Below, piece after piece: positions 24,937-33,894 of a DNA stretch of 46,169 nucleotides. The DNA comes from Alphaproteobacteria bacterium. Lineage in GTDB: Bacteria; Pseudomonadota; Alphaproteobacteria; Micropepsales; Micropepsaceae. Position 1 is the first letter of the stretch; each line of letters starts with the position of its first letter. The notes beneath the pieces are model-generated. The model had not been told where the DNA came from, did not search any database, and was given only the letters and a program-made list of their open reading frames with translations. The stretch covers positions 1 through 46,169 of the forward strand of contig JANYAR010000069.1 of the NCBI GenBank assembly GCA_025361185.1. Reading direction: 5' to 3'. A program made the translations under genes and the position numbers.

Positions 24937-25864
24937 AAGTCTCAGCGTGAGCGCGCATGAACGCGTCAAAGGCCACCCAGAACTGCGCGCGGATCACATT
25001 GCGCTCCATGAGGATCTCATGCTCGGCGTCCGTGATCTCGGCATATTCGCCATGGGGCGTACGCCGCGCGAAGTCCCGGGTTTGCCTGGTTACGCAAATG
25101 CGATCCTTGCCCGCGCCCACCGCCAGCAGTGGCGTGGTCACGGCCGCAGCCTGGCCGCGCAGCCAATCCATGGAGCGAAGCGCTGCCGCCAGCCAGCTCC
25201 AGGTCGCGCCGGCCAGACGCAAATCGGGATGTTCGCGCAGCAATATCTGGGTACGCTCAAAACGTTGCGGGTCCGATGTCGCAAGCTGGGTGGCGAACGT
25301 GACCTTGTGGGGATCGCGCGCTTCCATGCCCCACACCCAGCCGGCGCGTCTGCCGCGCCACATCTGATAGAAGGTCACCGCCCGCACCATAAATTCGCGC
25401 TGGCCGCGAAAGGAAATGCCGATCATCGGTGCGCTGAGCACACAGGCCGCGAAGCTTGCAGGCCGCCGCGCCAGAAGGCGCAGCAGATTGTGCGCCCCCA
25501 TGGAATGGGCCAGCGCGACCGGCTTCTCGCCGGCAGCCAGCATGGGCGTGACGACCCAGTTCATCAGCGTAGCCAGGTCGTCGTCATATTCGCTGAAGTC
25601 GCCGACAAAACTCTTGCGGCTGTCATCGGTCATCCGGCTGCTGCCGCCCTGGCCGCGCCAATCCATGGTCGCCACCGCAAATCCGCGCCCGCGCAGCTCG
25701 TCTATGACCTCGAAATATTTTTCAATGAATTCGGTTTGTCCGTTGAGCAGGACGCAAACGCCGCGGCCCGGCACATCGGGCGCGGCTGCAAAGCGCGCCG
25801 CGCGCAGTTGCGCGCCGACGGCCTTGATGGGCAGGGGGTCGAACAGCGTGGCGGCGGGGATCAT
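24935..25864 (-). CDS. Alpha/beta hydrolase, lysophospholipase/monoacylglycerol-lipase type
   Basis: A 309-residue serine hydrolase of the S33/hydrolase-4 group. The nucleophile is Ser121 in the elbow AHSMGAH (usual form GHSMG), with Asp254 in GAGKDRI and His282 in TDAEHEIL completing the triad. The oxyanion region is LLNGQTEFIEKY (39-50), which resembles PldB-type lysophospholipases. It probably hydrolyses lysophospholipids or other acyl esters in the cytoplasm. The start at 25864 has no clear ribosome binding site. It is divergent from hsp20 across 198 bases. Confidence 0.87.
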   Translation of the reverse strand: MIPAATLFDPLPIKAVGAQLRAARFAAAPDVPGRGVCVLLNGQTEFIEKYFEVIDELRGRGFAVATMDWRGQGGSSRMTDDSRKSFVGDFSEYDDDLATLMNWVVTPMLAAGEKPVALAHSMGAHNLLRLLARRPASFAACVLSAPMIGISFRGQREFMVRAVTFYQMWRGRRAGWVWGMEARDPHKVTFATQLATSDPQRFERTQILLREHPDLRLAGATWSWLAAALRSMDWLRGQAAAVTTPLLAVGAGKDRICVTRQTRDFARRTPHGEYAEITDAEHEILMERNVIRAQFWVAFDAFMRAHAET

Positions 25865-25924
25865 TTTTTGGAATCGGGCATTTGCCTAGGCACTTAATCG
25901 CGAATTTCAAGCCCCTGAAAGGGC

Positions 25925-25952
25925 CTTGAACCCCGCCCCAAGGCTCCCAAAT
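25925..25952 (+). promoter_or_regulatory. Sigma-32 (RpoH)-type heat-shock promoter
   Basis: CTTGAA (25925-25930) and CCCAAAT (25946-25952) are separated by 15 bases, close to the RpoH consensus CTTGAAA-N13-17-CCCCATNT. It lies 110 bases upstream of hsp20, leaving a 5' leader of about 100 bases. Confidence 0.6.
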
Positions 25953-26062
25953 AGAGCCTGCCGGCTGCCGATTGGGGCCGGTTTCGAAGCTCCGAGCGGA
26001 TTGCCTCTTATTGGAAGAGGGACCGGCGGGGACCGCAACAACGCTTTTTTGGAGGTTGTCCC

Positions 26063-26536
26063 ATGCGCATCGACTATGCCCCCTTTTTCCGCTCCACCGT
26101 CGGCTTTGATCGCCTGATCGGCCTTTTGGAGTCTGCGTCCGAGCAGGGCTATCCGCCCTACAATATCGAGCGCAGCGATGAGAATAACTACCGCGTCACC
26201 CTCGCGGTCGCCGGCTTTGCCGAAAAGGACTTGTCGGTGGACGTCAAGGACCGCGTGCTGACCATTGCCGGCAAGCGTGACGATGAGGCGCAGCCGAACC
26301 AAAAGTCCGCCGCGTCCTTCCTGCACCAGGGTATCGCCGGGCGCAGCTTCGAGCGCAGCTTCCAGCTGGCCGAGCATGTCGAGGTCAAGGCGGCACGGCT
26401 GGAAAACGGTCTGCTCCATGTGGAGCTTGAGCGCATCGTGCCGGAGGAAAAGAGGCCGCGCCGCATTGCGATCAATGCAGCCAACACGTCGAATGGCGGG
26501 CTTACCACCATCGCAGGCAGCAAAGCCGCCGCTTAA
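26063..26536 (+). CDS. Small heat shock protein Hsp20 (IbpA-like)
   Basis: A 157-residue alpha-crystallin chaperone that holds unfolding proteins until DnaK/ClpB refold them. The N-terminus MRIDYAPFFRSTVGFDRL matches class A bacterial sHsps, and the crystallin domain runs from about 31 to 130, including the terminal strand motif LENGLLHVELER. The dimerising IXI-like tail is represented by RRIAINA. TTTTGGAGGTTGTCCC gives a strong ribosome binding site. The leader and a sigma-32-like promoter point to heat control; alphaproteobacterial homologues often also carry an RNA thermometer, which I could not demonstrate here. Confidence 0.93.
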   Translation: MRIDYAPFFRSTVGFDRLIGLLESASEQGYPPYNIERSDENNYRVTLAVAGFAEKDLSVDVKDRVLTIAGKRDDEAQPNQKSAASFLHQGIAGRSFERSFQLAEHVEVKAARLENGLLHVELERIVPEEKRPRRIAINAANTSNGGLTTIAGSKAAA

Positions 26537-26558
26537 AGTCCAACCCGTGAGCCGGATC

Positions 26559-26690
26559 GGCAAAACCTCCGGCGGAGGGTTTGCCCGGCGAACGCTTTCG
26601 CACCTTATCGGTGCTACGTTCGTACGCTGCCGCACCTCACCCTCCCCCTTGTTGCGCACCGCGCAAGGGGGGGAGGCGGGCCTGTGCTTG
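26559..26690. repeat. Intergenic repeat H, copy 2
   Basis: It begins with a hairpin GGCAAAACCTCC (26559-26570) with GGAGGGTTTGCC (26574-26585), continues with the 23 bases identical to copy 1 (26607-26629), and ends in an inverted repeat CCTCCCCCTTG / CAAGGGGGGGAGG. It lies directly after hsp20. Confidence 0.8.
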
Positions 26691-26771
26691 CTGGGAGATT
26701 CAGCAAAGTCAGGGCTTCTCTTTGGAGCCCCCCTTGCTAATGTTGCCGTCGCAACCCCGCATCGGGATGTC

Positions 26772-27641
26772 ATGGCATTCTGGCAGCAAAACCCCCAAGC
26801 CAAGCATCAGACGATCGAGGAGCTGCGCGGCCATTATGCCGCGCTGTTCGCCCGTTTCGGCGCCGTTCCCGCCGGCCTGGATGTCACACAAGGCAAGCTC
26901 GGCGCCATTCCGGGCGAGTGGGTGGGCCCCAGCGGCAACAGCCGCATCATCTTGTATTTCCATGGCGGCGGTTATGTCGCCGGCTCGCCGGAAAGCCATC
27001 GTCCCCTTATCGGCAGGCTGGTGGACGCCAGCGGCGTCGGCGCTTTCAGTGTCGGCTACCGGTTGGCGCCCGAATGTTTCTTCCCCGCCGCAGTGCGCGA
27101 CGGCATCGATGCCTATCGCGCCTTGTTGGGCAAAGGCGTGAGCGCGTCGTCCGTCATCCTGGCGGGCGATGAGGCGGGCGGCGGTTTGGCCTTCGCGGTG
27201 GTGTTGGCCATCCGCAATGCGGGACTGGATATGCCGGGCGGGGTGGTGGCCCTTTCGCCGTGGGCGGATCTCTCCTTGTCGGGCCTGTCGATGTTGAGCA
27301 ACCGAAAATCCGACACGGTGCTGGATTGGGAAACCCTGTTTCTGTCGGCGCGGCACTATCTGCGCAAGTCCAATCCCTGCGATGCCTATGCTTCGCCCGC
27401 CTATGCTTCGTTTACCGGCTTCCCGCCGGTGATGGTGCATGCGGGTTCGGGCGAAATCCTGCGTGACGATGCTTCCAAGTTGGGAGACCGCGCGGCGGCC
27501 GCGAATGTGCCGGTGAGTGTGGAGATCTATGACGGCATGGGTCATCTTTTCCAAGTCGAATCCGGCCGCAACGAAGCCAAAGTTTCGCTGTCGCGCCTGG
27601 CGCAGTTTATCCGCGCCAAAAGCGCGGTGATGGCGGCTTAG
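26772..27641 (+). CDS. HSL-type alpha/beta hydrolase with substituted nucleophile
   Basis: A 289-residue member of the hormone-sensitive-lipase family. The oxyanion motif HGGG (64-67) and the family block GYRLAPE (95-101) are intact, as are the acidic residue region GSGEILRDD (225-233, Glu228) and His258 in DGMGHLF. The nucleophile elbow, however, reads GDEAGG (132-137): the catalytic serine of GDSAGG is Glu134, encoded by GAG. The protein is therefore either a non-hydrolytic binding protein or uses another mechanism. The rest of the frame is full-length, so it is not a decayed gene. The ATG at 26772 begins where family homology begins; the ribosome binding site (CATCGGGATGTC) is weak. Confidence 0.85.
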   Translation: MAFWQQNPQAKHQTIEELRGHYAALFARFGAVPAGLDVTQGKLGAIPGEWVGPSGNSRIILYFHGGGYVAGSPESHRPLIGRLVDASGVGAFSVGYRLAPECFFPAAVRDGIDAYRALLGKGVSASSVILAGDEAGGGLAFAVVLAIRNAGLDMPGGVVALSPWADLSLSGLSMLSNRKSDTVLDWETLFLSARHYLRKSNPCDAYASPAYASFTGFPPVMVHAGSGEILRDDASKLGDRAAAANVPVSVEIYDGMGHLFQVESGRNEAKVSLSRLAQFIRAKSAVMAA

Positions 27642-27681
27642 GCCGACAGATGGGGTAAGAAAAGAGGCGAAGTTGCCGAGG

Positions 27682-28971
27682 CTAAACCGAGGCCGCCAAG
27701 GCCTCGGCAAAGTGTCCCGGCAGCTTGGCGCCGGAGAAATCGGCGCCTTGCATTTCACTGTCGCGCATATCGGCATCGATGAGATTGGAAAATGACAGAT
27801 CGCAACCCGACAGGCGGACACGGCGCAGATCGGCGCCGCGCAGATCGGCATAGCGCGCCTGGGCATTGTCCAGGCGCGCGGGCAGGAGCCGCTCGCCGGA
27901 AATCATCAACGGTCCCAGCTTGGCGTCGCGCAGGTCGGCGTGATTCAATTGCGCTCCGGAAAGATTGACACCGCGCAAGTCCGCCCCGCCAAGCCGCGCC
28001 GAACGCAGATCGCAGCCTGCCAGATTGGAGCCCTGCAAGGATGTGCCTTCCAGATTGGCGCCATAGAACAGCGCCCCGGGCGCGATCAACGCCGTCAGGG
28101 TGAATCGCGACAAATCGGTGAGGTGGCGCAGGTCCCGATTGCTCAGATCGGCAGGCCGGCCCTCCCTTCCGTCGGTTTGCGCCCAGCGCGAATGGGCCGC
28201 CAGAAGGTTTTCGATGATGGCGACTTCCTCCAGGTTCGGTTCGGCGGATTGCATCAGCGCCTTGGTCAGGTCCGCGCCGTGCGTGGTGGCGAAGTCCAAT
28301 TTCGCGCCGACCAGAATGCAGCCGTCAAGGTTGGCACCCGTCAGGTTGCATCCGGACAGGTCGGCATTTTCCAGATTGGCGCCGGTCAGACGCGCCTGGC
28401 GCAAATTCGCGCGCATCAGGCGGCAGCCTTTCATGATCGCATCGGTAAAGTCGGCCTGAACGGCAATCACACCGGTCATCTTGGCGCGTTCCAGATTGGC
28501 GGAGTTCATCATCGCGGCGGGCAGCTCGGATGGGCCCAGATCGTGCAGCAGAATCTTGAGATTTCCATATTTGTCTTTTTCCGCGATCGTGCCTTCGCGC
28601 ATATCCGCTTCATAGAGGTCGGCGCCGATCATGTTGGCCCCGCGCATCGAAGCGCCTCTGAGATCGACGCGGCGCATGGAAGCAGCCGACAGGTTGACGC
28701 GGCGCAGGTCGGCACCGAAGAAGCTGGCCGTATCCAGCCTGGCGCCTTCGAAGTTTGCCTCCTCCAGGATGGCGCCGGTAAAGTCGGCATCGGCCAGGTC
28801 GCGCCCCGACAAGTCCAGGCCGGAGAGATCGCAGAAGGCAAATACCGCCCGTGCCCCGCCCATGCGCCCGGCATAGAGCATCTCATGGCGTGCGGCGCCG
28901 GCGTTCACATCCTTCTGGGTGAGCCTGGCGAAGCTGGTGTGCCGGGCCTTGATCATGGGCGCAAGTTTCAT
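27682..28971 (-). CDS. Pentapeptide-repeat protein
   Basis: A 429-residue protein with two long blocks of A(D/N)LXX repeats (about 45-260 and 305-425) joined by a non-repeat linker around 262-300 (ENLLAAHSRWAQTDGREG). Such repeats form right-handed quadrilateral beta-helices, rod-shaped and DNA-sized; some members, such as Qnr and MfpA, protect gyrase, but most have no known role. No signal peptide or membrane segment is seen, so it is likely cytoplasmic. The double-helix layout with a central linker is longer than gyrase-protecting members (about 180-220). It converges on the hydrolase gene. Confidence 0.87.
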   Translation of the reverse strand: MKLAPMIKARHTSFARLTQKDVNAGAARHEMLYAGRMGGARAVFAFCDLSGLDLSGRDLADADFTGAILEEANFEGARLDTASFFGADLRRVNLSAASMRRVDLRGASMRGANMIGADLYEADMREGTIAEKDKYGNLKILLHDLGPSELPAAMMNSANLERAKMTGVIAVQADFTDAIMKGCRLMRANLRQARLTGANLENADLSGCNLTGANLDGCILVGAKLDFATTHGADLTKALMQSAEPNLEEVAIIENLLAAHSRWAQTDGREGRPADLSNRDLRHLTDLSRFTLTALIAPGALFYGANLEGTSLQGSNLAGCDLRSARLGGADLRGVNLSGAQLNHADLRDAKLGPLMISGERLLPARLDNAQARYADLRGADLRRVRLSGCDLSFSNLIDADMRDSEMQGADFSGAKLPGHFAEALAASV

Positions 28972-29293
28972 TCGTTAAGGCTTTTTCACGGACAATTTTG
29001 CGCCCCAGGCCGCTAACGCCCGATTAAGACAGGCAGATTCGGTCCAGAATGGGGTCCCGGGAGCGAAAATTGCTGTTGAACCGGGACGATAGCCGGGTAC
29101 AAAGGCGCTGCAGGAGCGCCTTGAGCCGGTCCCGTCCGGGTTAAGACTGTTTTTGACAAAGGGTAAACGGTGCAGGGCTGTGCTAGACGCGCGGCCCAGG
29201 GGTCCGGGAGCGGGCCTTGCGACAGACAATGCCGAGACTGGCAATGCCGAGACCGGCGGCGCCGCCGTCCGGCGACATTATTAAGAGGCTGAG
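28972..29293. other. Non-coding leader region before the autotransporter gene
   Basis: This 322-base gap holds nested inverted repeats: CGGGAC (29082-29087) with GTCCCG (29129-29134) enclosing AAGGCGCT (29102-29109) with AGCGCCTT (29115-29122). There is a TTGACA box at 29153-29158 without a well-spaced -10 hexamer, and a short tandem repeat of CAATGCCGAGAC near 29227-29253. I see no gene. Confidence 0.5.
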
Positions 29294-32200
29294 TTGATCA
29301 AGCACCGTTTGATGCTTTCCGCCGCTGCGGCTGCCCTGCTGACGGCGGCAGTGGCCGTTGCGGCCGCACGCGCCGACACTGAGATTTCCAACGCGACGAG
29401 CACCGAGCTCACCACCGCGACCGGCGGCAATATCGTGATCGACGCCACCGGCGCCGTGAATATTTCCAAGTCGACCATTCCGGTGGTCACGCTCAACACC
29501 AACAATAGCGTGATCAATAACGGCGGCCTTTCCAACGCCAACATCGACGCCGGCTTTGGTGTGTTGATCGACACCTCCTCCGGCAACCTGTTGTCTTCGG
29601 GTTTCGCCTCGACCGGCACCATCGATCTGGGCGGCAACGGCATCACCAAGCGCGGCATCGTCATCCAGGGCGGCCATACTTTTTACGGCCCCATCACGCT
29701 GACCAGCTTGGCCGCGGTTTCCTTGACCGGCGCCACCGCGGTAACCCAGTCCTCGTCCGTGATCTTGCAAGGCGACGGCTCCGCCGCCTTCCTGCTCCTG
29801 CAGGGCACCACGGTCACCAGCAACATCTTGTTGGGCGGCGGTGGAATCATTCAGAGCGCCAGCACAAATTCCACGGCGTCCAACAGCATCATCGTCGACC
29901 TGGACGGCACCGTGAACGGCAATTTCGTCCTCCAGTCCGGCCTGTCCGGCATCGGCCCCGGCCTGGTCGGCGTACAGACCCTGGGCGGCATCCATTCCTG
30001 TGCCAGCGATACTGCCATTCCGGCAGGCTTTACCTGCCCGACCTCTTCCAGCGGGGCCTTTGTAAATGCCGGCCAGATTTCCCTGATCGGCACCAATATC
30101 TTCAATTCGCGGGGCAACAATCCGGAAGCGGGCAGCGCCATCATCATCGGCGGCAGCATTGATGGCGGCTTCGTCAATACCGGCCCCGGCACCTCCAGCA
30201 GTCAAGGCCAGGCTCTGCTCTCCTCATCCGGTCTGGTTATCTCGGGCGTCTCGCAGCCGGTCTTGCTGATCGATCCCTCCAAGTCCATCACCTCCAACCT
30301 GTCTTCGCCGCGAGGGCCGGTGATTTTGGGGCCCGTAACGGCCGACGTCGATTCCATCGATCCCGGCTATTCCTTTATCAACCGCGGCACCATCGCCGCC
30401 CAGCCCACCGATGCCGACTTGAGCACGGCCGCCATCGTCATGCAGGGCGCCTCCCCGGCCTATTTCACCTGCCTGGGCACCACGGTCTCGGCGACCACTT
30501 GCGACATGACCCTACACAAAAACGTGCCGGAGAGCGTCACCAGCACCGTCAACGGCGTCACCACGACCACCAACGTGAAGGTCGACAATGGCGGCGGCAT
30601 TCTGAATACCGGCACCATTTCCGCCCAGGCCTTTACCAACACCCTGACCGCCACGGCCAGCGGCATCACCTCCGCGACAGGCCTGTATATCGGTGCCAAC
30701 GTCATGGTGCCGCGTCTGGATTTGAAGTCGGAGGCCATCAGCGCCAGCAGCTCAACCGCCGCAACCATCAGTGCCTCGGTACAGGGCATCGGCGCGGGCA
30801 GCGCTTTTGGCGTTATCTTCGGCCAGGGCGCCACCGTGCCGCTGGTCAATGTCAGCCAAGGCGCCAGCATCAGCGCCACGGTGTCGACCAACACCATCGC
30901 TCCGACCAAGAACATCGCCAGCGCCACCGCGCCCTTCAGCCTTGTCTCTGAAGCCCTTGTGGATCAGAGCGGCACTTTGAAGACCATCAACAATGCCGGC
31001 CGCATCCAGGCCAGCAATACGATTCTGATCCCTGCAACCGGCGCAGTGACCAGTTCCATCACCGATGCCATCGACATGACGGTCGTCCCTACCGGCACTT
31101 TTGCGGGGGGCATCACCATCAACAATAGCGGCCATATCCTCGGCAATGTTTTCTTGAGCGCTTCCGGCAATGGGAACACCCTCAACGTTGGCAATACCGG
31201 CGGCGGCGGCACCACCGCCAACGCCTCCGGTGTCACCAACACCAGCGCCAATTATGCGATCGTGGCCCAGTCCATTGTTGCCAACACGGTGGGACAGGCG
31301 CCCATCACGCAGGCCTCGGGGATCAGTTTCGGCGACGGCACCGGTCACATGCTGCATGTTGGCGGCTTCGGCTATGTCAATGCCGTGATCAGTTCCGGCG
31401 TCAGCGCGCTGGCGGTGCAGGTCGATCCCAATGGCCAGCTTTTCATCAACAACACCACCACCGCACTGCAGGCCTCCACATTCAATGTCGGCGCCAACGC
31501 CACCCTGGGCCTGGCGATTTCACAGAGCAATCTCAACGCCTCCACCCCGGTGGTGCAGGCCGACAGCGCCAATCTGTCGGGCGCCACCTTGGCACTGCAG
31601 TTCGGCACCTATGTTTCCTCTGGTTTAACCGCCGCCAGCACCGCCAGCCCCACCCCTCAGACCATTGCCCTGATCGGCGCGAAGAACGGCATCACCGACA
31701 CCACCATCGCCGCGCAAAATGCGGTGCTGGGCCAGAACACGCCTTTCCTGTTTGAAACCCCCGCCGAAAGCGGCCTGACGCCGCTCGGCGTCAGCAATGT
31801 CGGCGGCCAGCAAACCCTGCTGCTCCACCTGCTGCCGCGTTCCACCGGCGCCAAGAACGCCGACCTCTCGCCTGGCCTCAACCTGTCGGGCGAAGCAAGA
31901 GCCGAGTTCCCCTTCGCGACCAGGGCGCTCTCCAACGACGAAGAACTGGGCGCCACCATCGCCAGCAGCCTGACCGTCTACAACACAGCCGGCTTGCCCG
32001 GCAGCGGCATCAATGTGGCCGCCTCCCAACAACAGGCCCAGCAGGTCTTTTCGCAATTCGCGCCCGATGTTTCCGGCGGCACCCGCGAGATCGCCATTCT
32101 GCTCACCGACCAGGCCAGCGGCCCGGTCGCGGCACGCCAGCGGCTGTTGCGCAGCTTCGCCAATCAGCCCGGCGATATGACCTTGTGGGGCGAGGAATTC

Positions 32201-33037
32201 ACCGGTCAGATCAACAACAAGGGCCGTGTTTCCAGTGACGGCACCTTGACCTCCTACAAGGACCATGGCTTCGGCTTTACCCTGGGTCTGGACGGCGGCA
32301 GCCCCCGTAGTGGCTGGTATGGCGGCGCCTTTACCTTTTATAGCGGCGATGTCAGTCAGCAGCTGCCACGCGCCACCCGCACCAATACCCAGTGGTACAT
32401 GCTGACCGGTTACACGGACTGGCGCGGCAAACATGTCTTCCTGGATACGCAGATGAGCGCGTCCTATGGCCATTTCGAGGAAACCCGCGACCTCAATGTG
32501 GGCGGGGTCTTCCGTGCCGCCACCAGCAAGCGGCCCGGTGCGATGTTGGCGCTGGGGGCCAATACCGGCGCGATGCTGCATTATTCCGGTATCGAGGTGG
32601 ATCCCCATATCAGCCTGGACGCGATGACCTTGCGCGAGGAAGGCTATCTGGAAACCAATGGCGGCCCTGGCTTCAATCTCGATGTGGCGCCCTATTTCGC
32701 CAGCTCGGTGCGCACCGCGATTGGCGCCGACTTCAAGACCAGAATCACCATCTGGGATTTCGATCTCACGCCTGAAGCGCGTCTGGGCTATCGCGTGGAC
32801 ATGTTGAAGCAGCCCGTGAAGATCAAGGCGGCGTTCGAATCCACCGGTGGCCGCGGCACGGCCGGCAACACCATGACCTTTATTGGCCCCGATCCCGATA
32901 CCGGCAATGCCATTGTGGGCCTGGGCCTGGGCGCCTCGACCGATACCTGGCAGTTGGGCGTGAATTACGACTGGATCCGCGGCAACAACGGCTCGACTAT
33001 ACAGGTTGGTATCATCACGGTACTCGGCCGTATTTGA
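29294..33037 (+). CDS. Autotransporter (type Va) outer-membrane protein
   Basis: A 1247-residue surface protein: signal peptide (about 1-27), a long passenger (about 28-950) rich in Ser, Thr, Asn, Gly and Ala with the periodic short strands of a beta-helix (for example INNGGLSNANI, FINRGTIAAQ, ILNTGTISAQ), and a C-terminal autotransporter barrel of about 280 residues (from about MTLWGEEFTGQIN to the end). The passenger would be displayed as an adhesin-like rod; no protease motif is apparent. The start is TTG, with AAGAGG seven bases upstream; the alternative ATG at 29312 would shorten the signal peptide. The last residue is Ile (VLGRI) rather than the aromatic residue that usually ends such barrels. 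Confidence 0.88.
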   Translation: MIKHRLMLSAAAAALLTAAVAVAAARADTEISNATSTELTTATGGNIVIDATGAVNISKSTIPVVTLNTNNSVINNGGLSNANIDAGFGVLIDTSSGNLLSSGFASTGTIDLGGNGITKRGIVIQGGHTFYGPITLTSLAAVSLTGATAVTQSSSVILQGDGSAAFLLLQGTTVTSNILLGGGGIIQSASTNSTASNSIIVDLDGTVNGNFVLQSGLSGIGPGLVGVQTLGGIHSCASDTAIPAGFTCPTSSSGAFVNAGQISLIGTNIFNSRGNNPEAGSAIIIGGSIDGGFVNTGPGTSSSQGQALLSSSGLVISGVSQPVLLIDPSKSITSNLSSPRGPVILGPVTADVDSIDPGYSFINRGTIAAQPTDADLSTAAIVMQGASPAYFTCLGTTVSATTCDMTLHKNVPESVTSTVNGVTTTTNVKVDNGGGILNTGTISAQAFTNTLTATASGITSATGLYIGANVMVPRLDLKSEAISASSSTAATISASVQGIGAGSAFGVIFGQGATVPLVNVSQGASISATVSTNTIAPTKNIASATAPFSLVSEALVDQSGTLKTINNAGRIQASNTILIPATGAVTSSITDAIDMTVVPTGTFAGGITINNSGHILGNVFLSASGNGNTLNVGNTGGGGTTANASGVTNTSANYAIVAQSIVANTVGQAPITQASGISFGDGTGHMLHVGGFGYVNAVISSGVSALAVQVDPNGQLFINNTTTALQASTFNVGANATLGLAISQSNLNASTPVVQADSANLSGATLALQFGTYVSSGLTAASTASPTPQTIALIGAKNGITDTTIAAQNAVLGQNTPFLFETPAESGLTPLGVSNVGGQQTLLLHLLPRSTGAKNADLSPGLNLSGEARAEFPFATRALSNDEELGATIASSLTVYNTAGLPGSGINVAASQQQAQQVFSQFAPDVSGGTREIAILLTDQASGPVAARQRLLRSFANQPGDMTLWGEEFTGQINNKGRVSSDGTLTSYKDHGFGFTLGLDGGSPRSGWYGGAFTFYSGDVSQQLPRATRTNTQWYMLTGYTDWRGKHVFLDTQMSASYGHFEETRDLNVGGVFRAATSKRPGAMLALGANTGAMLHYSGIEVDPHISLDAMTLREEGYLETNGGPGFNLDVAPYFASSVRTAIGADFKTRITIWDFDLTPEARLGYRVDMLKQPVKIKAAFESTGGRGTAGNTMTFIGPDPDTGNAIVGLGLGASTDTWQLGVNYDWIRGNNGSTIQVGIITVLGRI

Positions 33038-33049
33038 GAGCTGCGGCGC

Positions 33050-33150
33050 GCGTAAGCGCGTGAGCAGGTCCAGTGGGTGAGGAGCGGTTCGCCGAAGGCG
33101 AACGAAATGGTCCAGTGGACCATTGCGAGCGACGAACGCCCGAAGGGCCG
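33050..33150 (-). repeat. Dispersed intergenic palindromic element, copy C
   Basis: On the minus strand it reads CGGGCGTTCGTCGCTCG, then CAATGGTCCACTGGACCATT, then a hairpin GTTCGCC-TTC-GGCGAAC, then CTCCTCAC. The same order is found in copy D (8508-8594), and the first part in copy B (905-960). It lies between the convergent autotransporter and gloA genes. Confidence 0.85.
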
Positions 33151-33166
33151 TGCGGAAAAACCTTCT

Positions 33167-33610
33167 CTACCAACTTCCTGTGTTGGGCATTGAAGCCCAG
33201 GGCTCTTGCGGGTCCAGATGTCTGTCCTGGAGAAGCTCGACGGAGATGCCGTCGGGCGAGCGCACAAAGGCCATGTGGCCGTCGCGCGGCGGCCGGTTGA
33301 TGGTGACCCCGGCTGCCATCAGCTTCTCGCACACCGCATAAATATCGCTCACGCGGAAGGCGAGATGCCCGAAATTTCGGCCACCGCCATAGCCCTTTTC
33401 GTCCCAATTATAGGTCAGCTCGATCACCGGGCTCTCGATCCCGCCCTCCGCGATACGCTTGGCATCCTCGGGCGTGGCCAGGAAAAGCAGCGTAAAACGG
33501 CCTTTCTCGTTTTCTATCCGCCGCACTTCCACCAGCCCAAGCGTGCCGCAGTAAAAGCCTAGTGATGCATCCAGGTCGGACACGCGTACCATGGTGTGGA
33601 GATATCGCAT
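33167..33610 (-). CDS. gloA: Lactoylglutathione lyase (glyoxalase I)
   Basis: A 147-residue metal-dependent enzyme that turns the hemithioacetal of methylglyoxal and glutathione into S-lactoylglutathione. The four metal ligands are His5 (YLHTMVRV), Glu64 (VIELTYNW), His82 (FGHLAFRV) and Glu125 (SVELLQD), all matching E. coli GloA, as does the start [14 protein letters not shown]. The ATG at 33610 has GAGGAA eight bases upstream; the longer open frame upstream is rejected on that evidence and by homology. It is divergent from the tonB leader region. Confidence 0.94.
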   Translation of the reverse strand: MRYLHTMVRVSDLDASLGFYCGTLGLVEVRRIENEKGRFTLLFLATPEDAKRIAEGGIESPVIELTYNWDEKGYGGGRNFGHLAFRVSDIYAVCEKLMAAGVTINRPPRDGHMAFVRSPDGISVELLQDRHLDPQEPWASMPNTGSW

Positions 33611-33706
33611 TGTGTTGTTCCTCAAGCTTTTCCCGAATATCGCCAGCCCAGCATCGCGAACTTTTCGTGTGGGGCAAAGACTGCGTAAAAGCAAAGATGT
33701 CGCAAG

Positions 33707-33732
33707 GGAACTTTTTACAAGGTCGGATTGTT
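33707..33732 (+). promoter_or_regulatory. Possible EcfG-type (general stress) promoter
   Basis: GGAAC (33707-33711) and TGTT (33729-33732) are spaced by 17 bases, near the alphaproteobacterial stress consensus GGAAC-N16-17-CGTT. Short motifs like this occur by chance, so this is a weak call. Confidence 0.25.
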
Positions 33733-33894
33733 GTTGCGGCAGGCTCATTCCTTGGGCGAAGGGCACAATGGACTTGTGGTGAATCCGATTTCCATCGGCT
33801 GCACCGAGGCTTACCTGATAAATTGTTCGATGCTGCATATGCGAAGTGAGCGGCCGCAGCAGGCCGTTGTACCGCCGCAAGGCCAATGCAGGCC

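Noticed and set aside
27940..29016. Open frame antisense to the pentapeptide-repeat gene with IGxxQ-like repeats
   Set aside because: The apparent repeats mirror the pentapeptide repeats on the other strand.
29153..29190. TTGACA promoter for the autotransporter gene
   Set aside because: The TTGACA box is good, but no -10 hexamer lies at 16-18 bases; the nearest candidate (CTAGAC) is over 20 bases away.
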